Shown here one piece after another: positions 58,907 to 64,000 of a stretch of 64,000 nt of DNA; the stretch's first letter is position 1; each line of letters starts with the position of its first letter. The stretch is taken from contig NZ_CP080521.1 in NCBI RefSeq assembly GCF_019468565.1, forward strand, positions 6,944,001 to 7,008,000. The letters run 5' to 3'. A program made the position numbers and the translations under genes. The stretch is from Pseudonocardia sp. DSM 110487 (GTDB lineage: Bacteria > Actinomycetota > Actinomycetes > Mycobacteriales > Pseudonocardiaceae). Under the pieces are notes generated by a model that was not told the DNA's origin, did not search any database, and saw only the letters and a list, made by a program, of their open reading frames with translations.

Positions 58907-60847
58907 TTGACCGGGATCCCGGACGGCGCTCCGATCGCCGTGGTCGCGGGCCGCTACCGGCTGCGCGAGCTCGTCGGTACCGGCGGCATGGGTGCCGTGT
59001 GGCGGGCGAGCGACGAACTCCTCGGCCGTGAGGTGGCGCTCAAGCAGGTGCGCCTGGCCGACCAGCAGGTCGCCGACGTCGCGCTCGCGCGCGAGCGGAT
59101 CATGCGCGAGGCCCGGATCGCCGCCGCGCTGCACCACCCCCACATCGTCTCGATCTTCGACGTCGTCCTAGAGGACGGCGAGCCGTGGCTGGTACTGGAG
59201 TTCCTACCGTCGCGCAGCATGGGCAGCGTGCTCGCGGAGCGTGGCACGCTGCCTGCCGTCGAGGTCGCCGCCATCGGGGCGGACGTGGCGGCCGCGCTGG
59301 CCGCCGCCCACGCCGCCGGGATCGTGCACCGCGACGTGAAGCCGGACAACGTGCTGCTGTCGCGGCCATCGGCCGCCGGGCCGCTGGTCAAGCTCACCGA
59401 CTTCGGCATCGCCCACACCGCCGCGGCGCCCGCGCTCACGGCCACCCACGTGCTCACCGGAACCCCGGCGTACTTCGCGCCGGAGACCGCACGCGGCGAG
59501 GGCACCGACTCACGCAGCGACGTCTACTCCCTCGGCGCCACCCTGTACGCCGCCGTCGAGGGACACCCGCCCTTCGGCACCGACCCCGGCAACGTCCTTG
59601 CGTTGCTGGCGCGGATCGGGCGCGGCGGGGCGCCCGTGCCACAACGCGCCGGGCCACTCACCGACCTGCTGGGGAGCCTCACCGACGACGACCCGGCCGC
59701 GCGGCCGACGGCTGCACAGGCCCACGCGGTCCTGCGCCGGATCGCCGACAGCGGCCGGCCGGCCGCCACCGTTGTGAGCCCTCCGATCGATCCGGTGCGC
59801 GTCGGTGTGCAGGAGCTCGATCCCGTTGCGCTCCCGCGCCGCGAGCAGCGGCCGCGCCGCGGATCCCGGGTGGCCGCGGCCATTGCCGCTGCCATCACGG
59901 TGGTGGCCGGTCTCATCACCGCTGTCGTCGTCACCCTGCCCGACGGCGCACCCGGCGGCGCAGGGCCGAGCGTCCCGCCCGCCGTCACACCCCCAACCGA
60001 GACGGCGGGCACCGCCGTCATCGCCGACGTCACCACCGCAGACCCGTGTTCGCTGGTGGACCTCGCCGCGCTGCATCCGTTCGGCACGGCGTCCCTCGAT
60101 CTGCGCGACGATCCCTTCGCCGGGTGCAGCGTGAAACTCGAACGGTCCGATGGCAGCACGGCCACGTATGCACTGACGTTCCAGAACGGGCTGGAGATCG
60201 CGCAGGTCACCGGAGGCCGCCGCGAGCAAGAGGCGGGCTACACCGTGATCAGCTACGACCCCGTGGAGCGCTACTGCGACCAGCACATCCTGCTGGCCGA
60301 CGGGAACGCCATCCAGCTGGCCGTCTGGAGCCAGGACGGCTGGACGGGCAGCGCCGACATGTGCGAGGTGACCGACGCAGCGCGGGCGGCCGTCCTCGCT
60401 CGGTTGGCCGCACAGGGCATCGGCGTGCGGGCGCCGGCCGCCACAAGCCCGCTCACCGGCATCCCCAGCTGCAGCCTGCTGACGGCGGAGGACCTGTCCG
60501 TCGCCATCCCCAATGCCACGCCGCCGCGGCCCAGATTCGCCGACTGGGGCTGTGACTGGGCGTCGTTCACGAGCACGGAGAGGGTGACACTGATCTATTA
60601 CCGGACCCTCCCGCTCGGCGCGTACCTCGGCACGCCCACCGACATCGCGGGACATCCCGGCCTCGTGCTCCCGCAGGGCGGATCCTGCTGGGTCCCGTTC
60701 GTCCAGCGCTCCTACACCGTCGCGGGCAGCGACGGCGTCGAGGCCGTCTGGTTGACCTACGAGGGCCCGGGCACCGACGCCGAGCTCTGCCAGGCGGCCA
60801 CCGCGCTCGCCACGGCCGCCGCCCGCAGGCTCCCCCCGCCGAGCTGA
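58907..60847 (+). CDS. Ser/Thr protein kinase with two extracellular Cys-containing domains
   Basis: The 646-residue PknB-type kinase has Gly loop GTGGMG (25-30), Lys46, catalytic Asp143 in HRDVKPDN and DFG at 165-167. A juxtamembrane linker leads to a membrane helix at 322-343. Outside, two repeats start with DPCSLVDLAALHPFG and PSCSLLTAEDLSVAI, each with two conserved-looking cysteines, resembling DUF3558-type sensor domains. TTG 58907 follows a GGGGGG site. It lies between amtB and ftsY. Its ligand is unknown. Confidence 0.87.
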   Translation: MTGIPDGAPIAVVAGRYRLRELVGTGGMGAVWRASDELLGREVALKQVRLADQQVADVALARERIMREARIAAALHHPHIVSIFDVVLEDGEPWLVLEFLPSRSMGSVLAERGTLPAVEVAAIGADVAAALAAAHAAGIVHRDVKPDNVLLSRPSAAGPLVKLTDFGIAHTAAAPALTATHVLTGTPAYFAPETARGEGTDSRSDVYSLGATLYAAVEGHPPFGTDPGNVLALLARIGRGGAPVPQRAGPLTDLLGSLTDDDPAARPTAAQAHAVLRRIADSGRPAATVVSPPIDPVRVGVQELDPVALPRREQRPRRGSRVAAAIAAAITVVAGLITAVVVTLPDGAPGGAGPSVPPAVTPPTETAGTAVIADVTTADPCSLVDLAALHPFGTASLDLRDDPFAGCSVKLERSDGSTATYALTFQNGLEIAQVTGGRREQEAGYTVISYDPVERYCDQHILLADGNAIQLAVWSQDGWTGSADMCEVTDAARAAVLARLAAQGIGVRAPAATSPLTGIPSCSLLTAEDLSVAIPNATPPRPRFADWGCDWASFTSTERVTLIYYRTLPLGAYLGTPTDIAGHPGLVLPQGGSCWVPFVQRSYTVAGSDGVEAVWLTYEGPGTDAELCQAATALATAAARRLPPPS

Positions 60848-60866
60848 CGGCCGCGCACTCCGCTCG

Positions 60867-62222
60867 TCAGCGCGCTCCGAGCAACGCGTCGACGAACGCG
60901 GCCGGGTCGAACGGGGCCAGGTCGTCCGGGCCTTCGCCGAGGCCGACGAGCTTCACCGGCACGCCCAGCTCGCGCTGCACCCGGAACACGATGCCGCCCT
61001 TCGCGGTGCCGTCCAGCTTGGTGAGCGCGATGCCCGTGACCTTCACGACGTCGCCGAACACCCGCGCCTGCGTGAGCCCGTTCTGGCCGGTGGTGGCGTC
61101 GAGTACCAGCAGCACCTCGTCCACATCGGCCTGCCGCTCGACCACCCGCTTGACCTTGCCCAGCTCGTCCATCAGGCCGGTCTTCGTGTGCAGCCGTCCC
61201 GCGGTGTCCAGCAGGACCGCGTCGGCGCCCTCCTCGGCACCCTGTTTGACGGCGTCGAACGCCACGCTGGCCGGGTCGGCGCCCTCCGGCCCGCGCACGA
61301 CCGTGGCGCCTGCCCGCTCGCCCCACGTGGCGAGCTGCTCGGCGGCGGCGGCGCGGAAGGTGTCGGCAGCGCCGAGCACCACGTGCCGGCCGTCGGCCAC
61401 GAGCACGCGGGCAAGCTTGCCGGTGGTGGTGGTCTTGCCGGTGCCGTTCACGCCGACGACCAGCACCACGCCGGGGCGCCCGTCGTGCGGGAGTGCGCGC
61501 ACGGAACGGTCCACGTCGGTGCCCAGCGCGTTCGTCAACACCTCGCGCAGCAGCTGACGGGCCTGCTCGGGGGTGCGCACCGCACGGGCGGCGAGCTCGG
61601 TGCGCAGCGTGTCGACCAGCTCGACGGTCATCTCGGGCCCGAGGTCGGCCTGCAGCAGCGTGGCCTCGACGTCCTCCCACGACTCCTCGTCCAGCTCCCC
61701 GGCACCGAGCAGGCCGAGCAGGCCCTGGCCGAAGCCCGTGCGGGAGCGCGCGAGCCTGCCGCGCAGGCGTTCCAGGCGCCCCTCCGCCGGGGCGATGTCG
61801 GTGGGCGCGGCGGGGGGCGCCGCCGGGGCAGCTCCGTTGGTGGACGGTGCAGGGACGGTCGGGGCCTCGGCCTGCGGCTCCGCCGCGGGCGGCACCGCGG
61901 TATCGGGCGGCACCGTCGTGTCCGGCGCCGGAGCGGCGGGCGGCACGAACGGGGTGCCGTCGGTGGTCGGCGCGGGGGCCGACGGCGGCTCGGCCCCCGG
62001 CGCGGGTGCGGGCGGCGTCTCCGGCTCAGCGGTCTCAGTGCCGCTTGAGAAGGCGATCCCGCTTCCGGCCTGGTAGGTACCCGCACGGCGAGGCGGTTCG
62101 ACCTGGTCGGGCTCGCGCAGGCTGATCTGGCGCCGGCGGCGCAGCACCACGCCGAGCGCGACGGCGATGATCAGGATCGCCACCACGACGGCGACGACGA
62201 TCCACAGGGTCTGCGTGGTCAC
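60867..62222 (-). CDS. ftsY: SRP receptor FtsY
   Basis: The 451-residue product has an N-terminal membrane helix (about 5-27), an Ala/Pro/Glu-rich linker to about residue 150, and the NG GTPase with VNGTGKTTTTGKLA, DTAGRLHTKTGLMDELGK and TKLDGTAKGG. It docks the SRP-ribosome complex at the membrane. It is placed after smc as in most actinobacteria. Confidence 0.96.
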   Translation of the reverse strand: MTTQTLWIVVAVVVAILIIAVALGVVLRRRRQISLREPDQVEPPRRAGTYQAGSGIAFSSGTETAEPETPPAPAPGAEPPSAPAPTTDGTPFVPPAAPAPDTTVPPDTAVPPAAEPQAEAPTVPAPSTNGAAPAAPPAAPTDIAPAEGRLERLRGRLARSRTGFGQGLLGLLGAGELDEESWEDVEATLLQADLGPEMTVELVDTLRTELAARAVRTPEQARQLLREVLTNALGTDVDRSVRALPHDGRPGVVLVVGVNGTGKTTTTGKLARVLVADGRHVVLGAADTFRAAAAEQLATWGERAGATVVRGPEGADPASVAFDAVKQGAEEGADAVLLDTAGRLHTKTGLMDELGKVKRVVERQADVDEVLLVLDATTGQNGLTQARVFGDVVKVTGIALTKLDGTAKGGIVFRVQRELGVPVKLVGLGEGPDDLAPFDPAAFVDALLGAR

Positions 62223-62278
62223 CGCTCCACCCTGTCACGCCCGGCGGTGGCCGGAGCGCCGAGCACCCCCGTCGCTCT

Positions 62279-62331
62279 CCGACGAGCGGCGCGTTCGTCG
62301 GATAGGTTCCGACGAACGCGCCGTTCGTCGG
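62279..62331. repeat. 24-bp-arm hairpin between smc and ftsY
   Basis: The left arm (62279-62302) begins CCGACGAGCGGCGCG; the right arm (62308-62331) is its complement with one mismatch, around a 5-base loop. Each arm itself contains CGACGA and TCGTCG. It lies 15 bases after the smc stop and 56 bases before the ftsY start. It is a likely strong terminator or insulator between the two genes. Confidence 0.75.
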
Positions 62332-62346
62332 AAAGGAGCGGGGCCG

Positions 62347-64000
62347 TCAGCTGACGGCGCGGAGGCGCTGGCTGATCACCGTCGTGATGCCGTCGCCGCG
62401 CATGCTCACGCCGTAGAGCGCGTCGGCGACCTCCATCGTCGGCTTCTGGTGGGTGATGACGATCAGCTGACTGGCCTCGCGCAGCTCCTCCATGAGGGAG
62501 ATGAGCCTGCGGAGGTTGACGTCGTCGAGGGCGGCCTCGATCTCGTCGAGGACGTAGAACGGCGACGGGCGGGCGCGGAAGATGGCCACCAGTAGCGCCA
62601 TCGCCGTGAGCGAGCGCTCCCCACCGGACAGCAGCGACAGCCGCTTCACCTTCTTGCCCGGCGGGCGGGCCTCGACCTCGATGCCGGTGGTGAGCATGTC
62701 GTCGGGGTCGGTGAGCACGAGCCGGCCGTCGCCGCCGGGGAACAGCGTGGCGAAGACGATCTCGAACTCGCGCGCGACGTCGGCGTAGGCGGTCGTGAAG
62801 ACCTCGAGGATCTTGTCGTCGACCTCGCGGACGACCGTGAGCAGGTCACGGCGGGTGTTCTTGAGGTCCTCGAGCTGGGTGGAGAGGAACCGGTAGCGCT
62901 CCTCGAGCGCGGCGAACTCCTCCAGTGCGAGCGGGTTGACCTTGCCCAGCAGGGTGAGGTCCTTCTCCGCGCGCCGGGCGCGCCGTTCCTGGGTGCCGCG
63001 GTCGTACGGCATGGACGGGGGCTCGGTGACGTCCTCGCCCCGCTCCTTCGCCGCCTCGTACTCGGCGATCTCGGCGGCCGACGGCGGCACCGGCTCGTCC
63101 GGGCCGTACTCGGCCACCAGGTCGTCGACGGCGAGGCCGTGCTCGCCGAGCACTTTCTCGGTGAGTTGCTCGAGGCGCAGCCTGTTCTGGGCGCGCAGCA
63201 CCTCGTCGCGGTGCACGGCGTCGGTGAGCTTGTCCATGAGCGCCGACAGCCGCCCGGCGGTGGCGCGGGCCTCGCCGAGGGCGCGCTCGCGGGCGTCGCG
63301 GGCCGCAGCGGCGGCGTCGCGCTCCGCGGCGGCCGCGGCGAGCGACTCGGCGATCCGCTCGCTCGCGATCTCCCCCGCCTCGACGACGGCCCGCGCGATC
63401 CGGGCGCTGCGCTCGCGCGACTCGCGGGCGGCCGCGGCCCGCGCCCTCGCCTGGCGTTCCGATGCCGCCTGCCTGCGCAGCGAGTCGGCACGGCCCGCGA
63501 TCGCCCGCGCTCGCTCCTCCGCGGTGCGCAGCTCGAGCCGGGCCTCCACCTCCTCGGCACGGGCCGCCGCGACCGACTCGGCGGCGGCGTCGCGCACCTC
63601 CGTGTCGGGCTCGTCGTCCACGGGCTCGTCCTCGGCCCGTGCGAGCTGCTGCTCGGCCGCCTCCAACGCGAGTAGGGCATCGGAGCGGCGGGACTCGACG
63701 GTGTCGCGGCGCTCGCGCAGCCGCTGCGCCTCGGCCGTGGCGGAGCGGACAACCTGCTCCAACCGGCCGAGCTGCGCCGATGCGGCGGCCTTGCGCGTAT
63801 CCGCTGCGCTCTGCACCCGCTTGGCGGCCTCGAGGTCGACGAGCCGGGCGGCCTCCTCGGCGCGGGCGCCCTCCAGCGCGGGGTGCAGCCGGGCGAGCTC
63901 CTCCTCGACGGCCTCGCGGCGTTCGAGGGCCTCGTTCACCGCCGCCTGCACGTCGAGCGCGCTCGACGCCGCGCCCGACCCGCCGGAGGCGCGGGCGGCT
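62347..64000 (-). CDS. smc: chromosome partition protein SMC (C-terminal part, cut by window edge)
   Basis: The last 551 codons are in the window, and the frame is open to base 64000. They hold the second coiled-coil arm, rich in Ala, Arg and Glu, and the C-terminal ATPase lobe with the signature LSGGERS and Walker B FYVLDEIEAALDD. The N-terminal Walker A and hinge lie beyond the edge. SMC forms the condensin core that compacts and aligns chromosome arms. Confidence 0.95.
   Translation of the reverse strand, partial: AARASGGSGAASSALDVQAAVNEALERREAVEEELARLHPALEGARAEEAARLVDLEAAKRVQSAADTRKAAASAQLGRLEQVVRSATAEAQRLRERRDTVESRRSDALLALEAAEQQLARAEDEPVDDEPDTEVRDAAAESVAAARAEEVEARLELRTAEERARAIAGRADSLRRQAASERQARARAAAARESRERSARIARAVVEAGEIASERIAESLAAAAAERDAAAAARDARERALGEARATAGRLSALMDKLTDAVHRDEVLRAQNRLRLEQLTEKVLGEHGLAVDDLVAEYGPDEPVPPSAAEIAEYEAAKERGEDVTEPPSMPYDRGTQERRARRAEKDLTLLGKVNPLALEEFAALEERYRFLSTQLEDLKNTRRDLLTVVREVDDKILEVFTTAYADVAREFEIVFATLFPGGDGRLVLTDPDDMLTTGIEVEARPPGKKVKRLSLLSGGERSLTAMALLVAIFRARPSPFYVLDEIEAALDDVNLRRLISLMEELREASQLIVITHQKPTMEVADALYGVSMRGDGITTVISQRLRAVS

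Overview
The window is very GC-rich DNA with abundant GTG, TTG and probable CTG starts, 4-bp stop/start overlaps, and gene families typical of a filamentous actinomycete. A WhiG-type sigma factor, a mycobacterial-type Rip1 protease, a GlnR-like box, DUF2631, DUF2469 and an unattached LigC all point to the Pseudonocardiaceae or a close relative, but the species cannot be fixed from sequence alone. No rRNA, tRNA or CRISPR array was seen.

The backbone is a conserved actinobacterial housekeeping block, read mostly from the minus strand. It runs dxr-rip1 (3.7-6.2 kb), then rlmN (21.5 kb), cdsA-frr-pyrH-tsf-rpsB (25.7-29.7 kb), whiG-xerC-dprA-yifB-yraN (31-35.8 kb), DUF2469-rnhB-lepB-rplS-trmD (36.1-39.9 kb), rimM-khpA-rpsP (45.5-46.8 kb), ffh (50.5-52 kb), glnD-glnB-amtB (54.5-58.7 kb) and ftsY-smc (60.9 kb to the right edge). 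These genes cover translation and ribosome maturation, protein export (LepB, SRP, FtsY), phospholipid and isoprenoid synthesis, nitrogen sensing, and chromosome maintenance.

Accessory genes are set into this frame. At 0.2-3.6 kb there is a nicotinate-catabolism pair (NicX and NicE homologues) and two Clp-N-domain proteins around a HAD phosphatase. At 6.3-21.4 kb lies a long patchwork: a PrimPolC-like polymerase, two small membrane proteins, an alr-ddl pair followed by a decayed acyltransferase, a TetR/SRPBCC pair with paired operators, Mug, an anti-sigma/ECF sigma pair, MFS and EamA transporters, a MarR regulator, LigC, an unusual GNAT/ATP-grasp fusion and a degenerate adenylation-domain protein joined to a frameshifted membrane module. 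An ECF41-type sigma factor with its carboxymuconolactone-decarboxylase-like partner sits at 23.4-25 kb. A Clp-N/HTH pair, a BTAD-ATPase regulator and a flavin oxidase interrupt the usual trmD-rimM junction at 40-45.4 kb.

Non-coding structure is also rich. Palindromic operators are visible at the tetR, marR and HTH promoters, and a GlnR-like box precedes amtB. A 165-bp MITE-like element lies at 35.9 kb, and there are several long intergenic hairpins: three share a GGTGGC/GCCACC core, one has four copies of an 11-mer, and one has 24-bp arms. The most unusual candidate system is the LigC - GNAT/ATP-grasp - adenylation/membrane locus at 16.8-21.4 kb. The relic-bearing alr-ddl-acyltransferase operon is second.
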